From positions 4,278,001 to 4,342,000 of the forward strand of contig NZ_CP059399.1 of assembly GCF_013744875.1 (NCBI RefSeq): a DNA stretch of 64,000 nt, given 5' to 3'. The notes below the pieces were generated by a model. That model ran no database searches. It had not been told where the DNA came from and saw only the letters and a program-made list of their open reading frames with translations. Shown in pieces: positions 52,031 through 59,799 of this stretch (its first letter is position 1; each line of letters starts with the position of its first letter). Source of the stretch: Nocardia huaxiensis (GTDB lineage: Bacteria; Actinomycetota; Actinomycetes; Mycobacteriales; Mycobacteriaceae). Both the position numbers and the translations under genes were made by a program.

Positions 52031-52462
52031 ATGAGTGAGTGGCTTTCCAAACCGATGACGGACACCAGCACGGTAGGGATCCGGGTACCGGCCGATCTCG
52101 CGCAGCTGACCATGCTGCGCGCGCTCGCCGAAACCGTAGCGCTCATTGCCGATTTCGCCCTCGACGAGGTGACCGATATCCGGGTCGCCCTGGACGAGGT
52201 GGCGACCTCGCTCATCGTCGCGGCGGCGCCGGGCTCGGATATCGAATGCGAATTCGACTTCGACGACGAACAGATGAGCGTGCGCGTGTCGGCGTTCACC
52301 GCCGAAGAAGACGCCTTGGATCAAGACGGCTTCGGATGGCATGTGCTGCAAACCATTACCGAAACCATCACCGCGCGGCGAAGGCCGTTCGATGAGCTCG
52401 CCGGCGGGTACCCCACGGTCATCGAATTCAGTCGCTTGCGAGGTGAAGTCGATGACGGATGA
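52031..52462 (+). CDS. Anti-sigma factor of the RsbW family
   Basis: The 143-residue protein has the small GHKL ATPase fold of RsbW/UsfX-type anti-sigma factors: FALDEVTDIRVALDEVATSLIV in the N-box region, then IECEFDFDDEQMSVRVSAF and DGFGWHVLQTITETI. It binds and inhibits SigF and phosphorylates the STAS antagonist. The N-box Asn is replaced by Thr/Ser here, as in some mycobacterial members. The stop overlaps the sigma factor start by 11 nt, giving translational coupling. Confidence 0.83.
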   Translation: MSEWLSKPMTDTSTVGIRVPADLAQLTMLRALAETVALIADFALDEVTDIRVALDEVATSLIVAAAPGSDIECEFDFDDEQMSVRVSAFTAEEDALDQDGFGWHVLQTITETITARRRPFDELAGGYPTVIEFSRLRGEVDDG

Positions 52463-53261
52463 TTCGAAACAGCGCCCGCCCGGGCGTTCTCGTAGCCGCG
52501 GTGACAGCTACGACAATATCGAGCCGATGTTCAAGGAACTGGCCGCGCTCGATCCCGCCGATCCGCAATGGGAAGGGGTGCGGGAGCGGCTGATCGGGCG
52601 GTGCATGCCCCTGGCCGACCACATTGCCCGGCGCTTCGCCGGACGCGGGGAATCCTTCGACGATCTCCTACAGGTAGCCCGGGTCGGCCTGGTGCAGGCC
52701 GTCGACCGCTTCGACGTGACCCGCGGCTCCTCGTTCCTGTCCTTCGCGGTGCCCACCATCATGGGTGAGGTGCGCCGCCACTTCCGCGATAACACCTGGG
52801 CGGTGCGAGTTCCCCGCCGCACCAAGGAGATTCAGCTCAATATCGGCGGTGCTATCGACAAGCTCGCCCAGCGCCTGGGCCGGATGCCCAAGGCCCGTGA
52901 GATCGCCGCCGAACTCGACGTGGACCTGGTCGAGGTGACTCAGGCCCTGATAGCGGGCAACGCCTACCAGCTGGCCTCCCTCGACGCGGTCACCGGCGAC
53001 GACAGCGAGAACACCCCCTTGTCGCTCATGGAAGTCCTCGGCGATGTGGAACCCCGCTACGACCGAGTCGACGAATTCCTGGCCGTCAAACCCCTCATCG
53101 CCGAGCTGCCCGACCGCGAACAACGGGTCCTGGTCATGCGCTTCTTCGAGGCCCGCACCCAGACCCAGATCGCCGAACAGCTCGGCATCTCCCAGATGCA
53201 CGTCTCCCGCATCCTGTCGAAAACCCTCGCCTACCTCCGCGAACAGGCCCTGCGCGACTGA
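52452..53261 (+). CDS. sigF: SigF-type RNA polymerase sigma factor
   Basis: The 269-residue protein is a SigB/SigF-type group 3 sigma factor. Region 2 contains ADHIARRFAGRGESFDDLLQVARVGLVQAVDRFDVTRGSSFLSFAVPTIMGEVRRHFRD; region 3 has LGRMPKAREIAAELD; region 4 has LPDREQRVLVMRFFEARTQTQIAEQLGISQMHVSRIL. It would direct RNA polymerase to general stress genes. It lies directly after the RsbW-type gene, as in Mycobacterium. Several genes nearby carry matching promoters (see findings). Confidence 0.92.
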   Translation: MTDDSKQRPPGRSRSRGDSYDNIEPMFKELAALDPADPQWEGVRERLIGRCMPLADHIARRFAGRGESFDDLLQVARVGLVQAVDRFDVTRGSSFLSFAVPTIMGEVRRHFRDNTWAVRVPRRTKEIQLNIGGAIDKLAQRLGRMPKAREIAAELDVDLVEVTQALIAGNAYQLASLDAVTGDDSENTPLSLMEVLGDVEPRYDRVDEFLAVKPLIAELPDREQRVLVMRFFEARTQTQIAEQLGISQMHVSRILSKTLAYLREQALRD

Positions 53262-53305
53262 CGCGCCGGGCAGCCGCGCAATCGGAGCAGCCTGCCCGCA
53301 GGCCC

Positions 53306-53545
53306 TCAGATGGGATTGGGCGGTGGCGGTGGCGGCTGGGGGACCGGCGGCCCGGGTTCTGGTTGCGGGTACGGCTCGGGTTGCGGATACGGCGGGATCG
53401 GCTCCGGAACGGGTTGCGGCGGTACGGGTTCCGGCGGACGTGTGGGATCCGGCGCCGGCGGTCGTGCCGGGTCGGGCAGCGGCGGCTGGGTTGCCGCGGG
53501 TGGCGACGACGGGAGCGTCGGTTGCGGTATTGCCTTCTGCAACAT
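53306..53545 (-). CDS. Proline-rich small protein
   Basis: The 79-residue protein is about half proline, with PQPEPYPQPEPGPP and PPNPI segments. There is no signal peptide. The low-complexity sequence makes the coding assignment uncertain; such proteins occur in the neighbourhood of SigF genes in Nocardia without known role. A 19-bp tandem repeat lies just upstream of the start (53557-53594). Confidence 0.4.
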   Translation of the reverse strand: MLQKAIPQPTLPSSPPAATQPPLPDPARPPAPDPTRPPEPVPPQPVPEPIPPYPQPEPYPQPEPGPPVPQPPPPPPNPI

Positions 53546-53556
53546 GGCTTCTCCTA

Positions 53557-53594
53557 ACTCGGACTGCTCCTGGTGACTCGGACTGCTCCTGGGC
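53557..53594 (+). repeat. Tandem repeat, 19-bp unit, two copies
   Basis: ACTCGGACTGCTCCTGG occurs at 53557 and again at 53576, separated by TG. It lies in the gap between the proline-rich gene and the Rv2629-like gene. Confidence 0.7.
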
Positions 53595-53606
53595 GCGGCC
53601 ATACCG

Positions 53607-54695
53607 TCACACCCGGCGGAGCAGTGCGCCCACGCCGTCGGGGAGCAGCATTCGGCCGCCGATGGGCACGATTTCGGAGTTGCCCGCGAGGGCGGCGGCG
53701 GGGAGGGCTTCGTCGGCGCGGCGGATTTCGGGGTGGCCCGTCAGTTCCTTTGCGGTGGTGGCTATTTCGGTGTGCCGGTCGCCCACGAGAACCTGGTGTT
53801 CGTCCAGCGCGGAGCCGTCTATGAGAAGTTGCGCGACGAATCTGTCGCGCAGGGCGGCCGTGGTTTCGGCCAGTCCGCTGGCGGTGGCGCCCCAGGGGCG
53901 CTCGCGCTCGGCGCGATAGCGGTTGAGGATGAGCCGGCAGTGGGCTTCGGCGGCCTCGGCGACGGTCTTGCGGACCAGGTCGCGCAGGGCTTCGCGGTCG
54001 GCGCCGTCGATTTCGACTATGCGCCGGACGTTTTCGGGGGAGTCGGCGGTGCCGTCGCCGGTGTAGCGGGCGTCGAGCGCATTGTGCAGGGCCGCGCGGG
54101 CGGGCGCATCGCCGATGAGAATGAGCAGGACCGCGGCGACCCGATCGGCCAGCCGGCACATCTGGTCCGCCACCTCGTCGATGCGGCGGTGCATGCGGTC
54201 CCGGGCATGGCGGCGGGTCTGGCGCTGACCTCGGCTGCCACGCAGCGGATTCACCGGATCCACCGACCAGGTCATCGGATCGCCGTGCCGGTCCATGGCG
54301 TAGAGCCTGGCCCCGGCCGGATGCAGCAGGGCCACGACGTGCGGGACCCGTGGCGCGCGTTGCTCGAGCAGCGGCAGGATGCACGGCAGCGGGGACACCC
54401 GCACCAGTTCGCGCGGCGGCGGGGCCGGTAGCTGTTCGTCAACCAGCACGGTGCGACAGTCGGCGATGAGCGCCCGGCCCGAACGGCCCGCGGCAGGTGG
54501 ACCCGCCGCCACCGCGATGCCGATCGCCCCGATCACGTCCGCGGAAGCGCCTGCGGCGGAGAGCTTTTCCCGGATGGTGCGCTGGTTGAGCTCGAATTGC
54601 CGGTCGGCGTCCTCGGTGTCGTGGGAGCTGTCGAAGTACACCGATGCGAACGGCCCGGTACGGTCGATCAATTCTCGGAGACTCGTTCTGACCAC
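53607..54695 (-). CDS. Rv2629-like protein of the Balon/eRF1-like hibernation factor family
   Basis: The 362-residue protein matches Rv2629 of Mycobacterium from the N-terminus (GPFASVYFDSSHDTEDA) to the C-terminus (RADEALPAAALAGN... PIGGRMLLPDGVGALLRRV). Rv2629 and its homologues belong to the Balon family of ribosome hibernation factors, related to archaeal eRF1 and binding the ribosomal A site. It probably protects ribosomes in stress. GTG 54695 lies 9 nt after a SigF-type -10 box, so the transcript may be leaderless. Confidence 0.85.
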   Translation of the reverse strand: MVRTSLRELIDRTGPFASVYFDSSHDTEDADRQFELNQRTIREKLSAAGASADVIGAIGIAVAAGPPAAGRSGRALIADCRTVLVDEQLPAPPPRELVRVSPLPCILPLLEQRAPRVPHVVALLHPAGARLYAMDRHGDPMTWSVDPVNPLRGSRGQRQTRRHARDRMHRRIDEVADQMCRLADRVAAVLLILIGDAPARAALHNALDARYTGDGTADSPENVRRIVEIDGADREALRDLVRKTVAEAAEAHCRLILNRYRAERERPWGATASGLAETTAALRDRFVAQLLIDGSALDEHQVLVGDRHTEIATTAKELTGHPEIRRADEALPAAALAGNSEIVPIGGRMLLPDGVGALLRRV

Positions 54696-54704
54696 GTATC
54701 AGGG

Positions 54705-54729
54705 GTACCCGTGCATCCCGGCCGCAATC
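54705..54729 (-). promoter_or_regulatory. Candidate SigF-type promoter of the Rv2629-like gene
   Basis: On the reverse strand GATT is followed after 15 bases by GGGTAC, an exact fit to GNNT-N14-16-GGGTAY. The start codon follows after 9 nt. Confidence 0.65.
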
Positions 54730-54906
54730 ACCGGGACCTCGGCGCGGGCCGTGTGCGCAGGCTGCGGCGTGGTCTCGATGTGGCGTCGAACCGACTTCGG
54801 CGACCCGAGATACCGGGCTGGACGGTAGGTCGGCGTTAGCATCGGGTGCGCCCGAGATGAGGGGAGCTCGCGTCACCACCCGTGCCACTGATTCCGTGGG
54901 GGTTTT

Positions 54907-56388
54907 GTGCTCTGTGCTGTCGGAACCAACTGCTCGAGAATCACCCGCGTGCTGCTGCTGTGCTCGCGAATCCTGCTCGCCGCCTTGCTGATCGGTTGCA
55001 CGGCCGCGCTGAACGGGGCCGCCGGGATCGCGCACGCCCAGCCGGACGACGCTGCTCACTCGGACGATCCCGCTCAGCCGGGGGACGTCTCGGGCACGAT
55101 CCCCGCCAACCTGCCCGGCCTCGATCTGCCCGGCCTGCAGCGCTGGATCGAGGAACTCGTGCCACCGCCGAACCTCCCGCCCGCCCCCGACACGCCGCTG
55201 GTCGACGGCGCGGACCTGCCGCCGGAACTGGCATCGCTGCGCGCGGCCGTCATGCCCTCGGCCATCGGTGACGGTTTCGTCGACGACTGGCCCGAGGATC
55301 TGGCCGATTTCGCACCGGGACAACTCATCACCTGGCGCGATATCACCCAGACGGCATCCGGTGTGCTGTTCGTGCCGGTGCGGCAGGTGGTGCAGCTCAA
55401 ATACCGGACCACCGATTCGCACGGCCTGCCCTCCTACGCCGTCTCGACCCTGGTGGTGCCGACCGGCGTCTGGGCGGGCGAGGGGCAGCGGCCGGTGGTG
55501 GTCAACAACCTGCCCATCAACTCGCTGGGCCGCGACTGCAATCCGGGTCATACACTGGCGCACGGGTTTTCCCGCAAGACCAACCTCGCCGACTACATTC
55601 CGCCCACCACCCAGCTGGCGCTGCTGCGCGGCTATGCGGTGCTCATCCCCGATCACGAAGGCCCGCGCATGGCCTATGCCGAACCGTTCGTGGCCGGGCA
55701 CGCGGTGCTCGACGGCATCCGTTCGGTGCGCGAGTCGGTGCCGGACGAGTTCGGCGCCAGCAGGTTCGGGCTCATCGGCTATTCCGGCGGAGCCATCGCC
55801 ACCAATGGCGCGGTGCGTCTGATGTCCGACTACGCGCCCGAGCTCATCGATGTGGTGGCGGGTGCGGCCATGGGCGGGGTGCCCGCCGATTACGAGATCC
55901 TCGCGCGCAGCATGAACGCGAATCTGGCGTCAGGGGTGTTCATGGCCGCCACCTTCGCCATCGGCCGCGAACGCCCGGAGATCCTGGAACGGATGAACTC
56001 CCTGGCCCAGTGGGCGGCGGTCTCGGTCATGAAGGACACCTGCATGGATACCTTCGCGCTGTTCGGCCTGCTGCTCCTGCCCATCGACATCGCCGCCAAT
56101 ATTCTCGATCCGCTTCAGAGCGAACTGGCCCGCGACATCTACTCGGCCACCCGCATGGAAGGGCGGAAATCGCCTGTGCCGCTGTACATCTACCACGGCG
56201 AGCAGGAATTCTGGGTGCCTCCCGAAGGTGCGAAGAACCTCTACGCCGAACAGTGCGCCCTCGGCGCGAACGCCGTCTACCGCAGCGTCCTGGGTGAACA
56301 CATCATCGCCGCGTTCACCGGCTACCCGGAGGCTCTCATCTGGCTGGACGCGCGGCTGCGTGGGGAGGCGGCGATCAGCGAGTGCTGA
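54907..56388 (+). CDS. Secreted LIP-family triacylglycerol lipase/esterase
   Basis: The 493-residue protein has a signal peptide (residues about 14-44, ending AHA) and an alpha/beta hydrolase domain of the actinobacterial LIP (secretory lipase) family. The nucleophile Ser is in GYSGG near residue 297, the acid lies in YHGEQEFWVPPEGAK and a His follows in LGEHIIAAF. It would cleave lipid esters outside the cell. The start is uncertain: GTG 54907 gives a long N-terminus, and a GTG at 54949 would leave a shorter signal peptide. Confidence 0.83.
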   Translation: MLCAVGTNCSRITRVLLLCSRILLAALLIGCTAALNGAAGIAHAQPDDAAHSDDPAQPGDVSGTIPANLPGLDLPGLQRWIEELVPPPNLPPAPDTPLVDGADLPPELASLRAAVMPSAIGDGFVDDWPEDLADFAPGQLITWRDITQTASGVLFVPVRQVVQLKYRTTDSHGLPSYAVSTLVVPTGVWAGEGQRPVVVNNLPINSLGRDCNPGHTLAHGFSRKTNLADYIPPTTQLALLRGYAVLIPDHEGPRMAYAEPFVAGHAVLDGIRSVRESVPDEFGASRFGLIGYSGGAIATNGAVRLMSDYAPELIDVVAGAAMGGVPADYEILARSMNANLASGVFMAATFAIGRERPEILERMNSLAQWAAVSVMKDTCMDTFALFGLLLLPIDIAANILDPLQSELARDIYSATRMEGRKSPVPLYIYHGEQEFWVPPEGAKNLYAEQCALGANAVYRSVLGEHIIAAFTGYPEALIWLDARLRGEAAISEC

Positions 56389-56466
56389 CGCCCGGTGAAA
56401 GCCGAAGGCGCACAGTGCTCCGGAGCGGCACGGTCATTCCGGACGGCACAGCTCTGACCGAACGAC

Positions 56467-56497
56467 CGTGCCCCCGGTCCGCCGGACCGGGGGCACG
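56467..56497. terminator. Bidirectional terminator between lipase and carboxylase genes
   Basis: A perfect 14-bp stem starting CGTGCCCCCGGTCC has a 3-base loop GCC. It lies between convergent stop codons at 56388 and 56541. Confidence 0.75.
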
Positions 56498-56540
56498 ATT
56501 CATCCTGTGGCACAGGGGCTTTGCGTAACGGGGTGCAGCG

Positions 56541-58091
56541 TCACATCGGGAACAGGCTGTGCTTGCGCGGGTTGTGCTTGCGCACCGCGCCCTTGTCGCG
56601 CAGCAGCTGCAGCGCCTTGCGGATTTCCAGGCGGGTGGCCGATGGTTCGATGACCGCGTCGATGTACCCGCGCTCGGCGGCCGTCCACGGGGTGGCGACG
56701 GTCGCGTTGTAGAAGTCGATCATGTTCTGCCGCAGCGCGGGCCGCTGTTCCTCCGGTGCGGCGGCCAGCTGCTTGCGACCCACGATGCTGACCATGGACT
56801 CCGCGCCCATGACCGCGAGCCGCGCGGTCGGCCAGGCCAGGGCGATATCCGCGCCCAGCTGCTTGCAGCCCATCACCGCGTAGCCGCCGCCGTACGCCTT
56901 GCGGGTCACGATGGTGACGATCGGGACGGTCGCCTCCAGCAGCGCCCGGAACATGCGCCCGCCACGCTTGATGACGTGGTTGTTCTCCTCCTCGACGCCG
57001 GGCAGCACGCCCGGGGTGTCGACGACGTAGATGATCGGGATGTTGTAGGCGTTGCACAGCCGGATGAAGTACGCGCCCTTGTCCGAGCAGGCCGCGTCCA
57101 GCGCGCCGCCGAGGGCCATCGGCTGATTGGCGACCACGCCGACCGGCCGGCCGTCCACCCGCGCGAAGCCGGTGATCAGGTTCGGTGAGGTGTTCGGGCT
57201 GATCTCGTGGAAGGCGCCGTCGTCGAAGATGCGCAGCAGCACCTCGTGCATGTCGTAGCCGACCTTGTCGGAGTCCGGAATGATCTTGTCCAGCTCGCGG
57301 TCGGAGTCGGTGATCTCCGGTTCCAGGCCCGGGTTCACGATCGGCGGCTGCTCGAGGCAGCTCGACGGCAGATACGACAGGTATTCGCGGACCCAGGTGT
57401 AGGCGTCCTGCTCGGTGCGGGCCACATGGTGGACGGTGCCGAGGCGCTCGAGGGTCTTCGCGCCGCCGAGTTCTTCCGCGGAGATCGACTCGCCGGTGAC
57501 GGCCTTGATGACCTCGGGACCGGTGACGAACATGTACGAATCATCGGTCGCGACCAGAATGTCCATATTGATGGGCCCGTACACGGAACCGGCCGCGCAC
57601 TTGCCGAGCATGACGGCCACCATCGGCACATACCCCGAAAGGTCCTCCTGCAGGGTCACCATATTGGCGTACCAGGCCAGGGAGGTCACACCATCCTGAA
57701 TGCGCGCGCCGCCGGAGTCGTTGATGACCACTACCGGGCAGGCATTGGTGTAGGCGAATTCCATGGCCGCGCGGGCCTTGCGGGCGAACACCTCGGAGAC
57801 CGAGCCGCCGTAGACGGTCTGATCGTGCGAGATCACCACCACCGGACGGCCGTCGATATAGCCGCGGCCGGTGACCACACCGTCGCCGTAGATGGCATTC
57901 GTGTTGCCGGACTGACGCATGAGCGCGCCTAGTTCGACGAAGGTGCCCGGGTCCAGGAGCATGCGCGCCCGTTCTCGTGCGCTGGGAATGCCCTTCTTGC
58001 GACGCTTCTCGATCGCGGCCTCACCGGCCGGTTCTTCGGCGATCTCCAGGAGCTTGCGCAGTTCGGCGAGCTTCTCCTGTGTGCCCGTCAT
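56541..58091 (-). CDS. Acyl-CoA carboxylase beta (carboxyltransferase) subunit
   Basis: The 516-residue protein is a biotin-dependent acyl-CoA carboxylase beta subunit: [26 protein letters not shown] and [20 protein letters not shown], with the crotonase-type oxyanion-hole glycines. It carboxylates propionyl-CoA or acetyl-CoA with a partner alpha subunit that is not encoded here. ATG 58091 is chosen over a longer frame to 58115. A palindrome GTGACCGG-TG-CCGGTCAC lies 33 bp before the start. Confidence 0.93.
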   Translation of the reverse strand: MTGTQEKLAELRKLLEIAEEPAGEAAIEKRRKKGIPSARERARMLLDPGTFVELGALMRQSGNTNAIYGDGVVTGRGYIDGRPVVVISHDQTVYGGSVSEVFARKARAAMEFAYTNACPVVVINDSGGARIQDGVTSLAWYANMVTLQEDLSGYVPMVAVMLGKCAAGSVYGPINMDILVATDDSYMFVTGPEVIKAVTGESISAEELGGAKTLERLGTVHHVARTEQDAYTWVREYLSYLPSSCLEQPPIVNPGLEPEITDSDRELDKIIPDSDKVGYDMHEVLLRIFDDGAFHEISPNTSPNLITGFARVDGRPVGVVANQPMALGGALDAACSDKGAYFIRLCNAYNIPIIYVVDTPGVLPGVEEENNHVIKRGGRMFRALLEATVPIVTIVTRKAYGGGYAVMGCKQLGADIALAWPTARLAVMGAESMVSIVGRKQLAAAPEEQRPALRQNMIDFYNATVATPWTAAERGYIDAVIEPSATRLEIRKALQLLRDKGAVRKHNPRKHSLFPM

Positions 58092-58123
58092 ACCTCGGTC
58101 TTGCCTTTCCACCATCAGGGGTT

Positions 58124-58141
58124 GTGACCGGTGCCGGTCAC
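58124..58141. promoter_or_regulatory. Palindrome before the acyl-CoA carboxylase gene
   Basis: Arms GTGACCGG and CCGGTCAC are perfect inverted repeats around TG. It lies 33 bp before the start codon at 58091 in the promoter region and may be an operator. The regulator is not known. Confidence 0.55.
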
Positions 58142-58340
58142 GCGTCGGTAACTGGATCGCAGCACCGACCCGCCACGCTACAGGGCAGAACCCTCACCGA
58201 ACCACCTAACGTCCGGAGAGATCGCGCGCGAACGGCCCACCAACCGGTCGGAAGCACCCGCCCGGTCGTACACTTCGCTTCGAACCTCCAGGTGCGCGCG
58301 GCGGACCTGGTCCGACGAGCAGACAGGGGCGGCTACGACG

Positions 58341-59750
58341 GTGAGTGCGGTAATGGCTGGTGATCAAGAGGTCGGCAGGGGAATTGTGATGCGGGACGCG
58401 GCCCGCGAGGTGATCCGGCCCAACCTCGATACCTTCGGCTTCGCCGAGATCAAGCGTACCGCCATCATCGGCACCGTCCTGAGCGGCTCCATCGCCAAAC
58501 GCGTGGTGAGCCAGGGCCTGCGCCCGTCCAAGCGCCGGCGTGCCATGGCCGACGGCATGGTCGACGGCTTCGAGCATCTGGGCCCGCTGTTCGTGAAGCT
58601 GGGTCAGCTCATCGCCTCCTCACCGGGGGCCTTCCCGCGCGAGTTCGCCGACGCCTGCCTGCGCTGCCTCGACGATGTGAAGCCGTTCCCGGCCGCCGCG
58701 GCCAAGGCCATCATCGAGGCCGATCTCGGCAAGCCGATCTCGGAGCTGTTCCTGTCCTTCGATGACGAGCCGCTGTCGGCGGCGTCGATGGCGCAGGTGC
58801 ACGGCTGCGTGCTGGCCGACGGCCGTCCCGCCGTGGTGAAGGTGCAGCGGCCCGATATCGCCCGCCGCATGATCGTGGATCTGCGGGCGGCCCTGCGTCT
58901 GGCGCAGTCCCTCGAAAAGCGTTCCGAGAACGCCCGGGTCGCCAATGCCCAGGCCGTGGTGCGCGACCTCTACGAGGCGACGGTCGCCGAATTGAACTTC
59001 CTCATCGAGGCCGACAACCAGTCGCGCGCCCGCGAGAACCTCACCGCCTTCGGCGACAACACCAATGTCGCTGTCCCCGAGGTGTATTGGGACTACTGCG
59101 CGCCCCGCGTGCTGTGCATGGAACGGATGCGCGGCATGCCCCTGGACCGCTTCGACGACATTCGCGCCGCCCACCCCGAACCCGAACTGCTCATCCGCCG
59201 CCTGGTGAAGGCGTGGATGGAAAGCGTTGCGGTACACGGCCTCTTCCACGGCGACGTGCACGCCGGCAACCTGTGGCTGCTCGATGACGGCCGTGTGGCC
59301 ATGCTCGACTTCGGCATCGTCGGCCGCATGGAAACCGAGTGGCGCGAATTCGTCCGCGCCCTGTTCTACGCCTCGGCCATCGACAACGATTTCCGCCCCG
59401 TGGCCCGTGCCCTGCGCAAACTCGACCTGGTCGCCGACGACAGCGGCGACGACGCCACCATCGGCCGCCAGCTCGCCGTGGCCCTGGGCCCGGTCCTGTC
59501 CGGCAGCCTCGACAAACTCGACCTGGGCGTCGTCTCGGCCCGCCTGCTCGAATTCGGCAAGCGCCGCGGCGCTTCCGGTCCGCAGCAGCTCATCCTCATG
59601 GGCAAGCAACTCGGCTACTTCGAGCGCTACGCCGTGGCCCTGGCCCCCGGCTGGAAACTCGGCCGCGACCTGTTCCTGTTCCGCAATGTCTTCCCCGCCG
59701 AGGTGGCCGCCAAGCTCGCCACCGACGGCGGCGAACTCCCCGCCGACTGA
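58341..59750 (+). CDS. AarF/UbiB (ABC1) family kinase-like protein
   Basis: The 469-residue protein belongs to the ABC1/UbiB family. It shows LFVKLGQLIASSPGAFPREF with the KxGQ motif, SAASMAQVHG, VVKVQRPDI with the ATP-binding Lys, FHGDVHAGNLW as the catalytic loop and MLDFGIVG with the metal Asp. In bacteria these proteins help ubiquinone or other isoprenoid lipid synthesis or export. ATG 58353 is a possible second start, inside the same reading frame. Confidence 0.88.
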   Translation: MSAVMAGDQEVGRGIVMRDAAREVIRPNLDTFGFAEIKRTAIIGTVLSGSIAKRVVSQGLRPSKRRRAMADGMVDGFEHLGPLFVKLGQLIASSPGAFPREFADACLRCLDDVKPFPAAAAKAIIEADLGKPISELFLSFDDEPLSAASMAQVHGCVLADGRPAVVKVQRPDIARRMIVDLRAALRLAQSLEKRSENARVANAQAVVRDLYEATVAELNFLIEADNQSRARENLTAFGDNTNVAVPEVYWDYCAPRVLCMERMRGMPLDRFDDIRAAHPEPELLIRRLVKAWMESVAVHGLFHGDVHAGNLWLLDDGRVAMLDFGIVGRMETEWREFVRALFYASAIDNDFRPVARALRKLDLVADDSGDDATIGRQLAVALGPVLSGSLDKLDLGVVSARLLEFGKRRGASGPQQLILMGKQLGYFERYAVALAPGWKLGRDLFLFRNVFPAEVAAKLATDGGELPAD

Positions 59751-59762
59751 CCGGACACGTCC

Positions 59763-59799
59763 GGGACAGGCTATTCCGGTGCCCGGAATAGCCTGTCCC
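59763..59799. terminator. Bidirectional terminator overlapping the FUSC stop codon
   Basis: A perfect 17-bp stem starting GGGACAGGCTATTCCGG has a 3-base loop TGC. Part of it codes for the last residues of the FUSC protein (WDRLFRAPE). It lies between convergent stops at 59750 and 59771. Confidence 0.75.
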
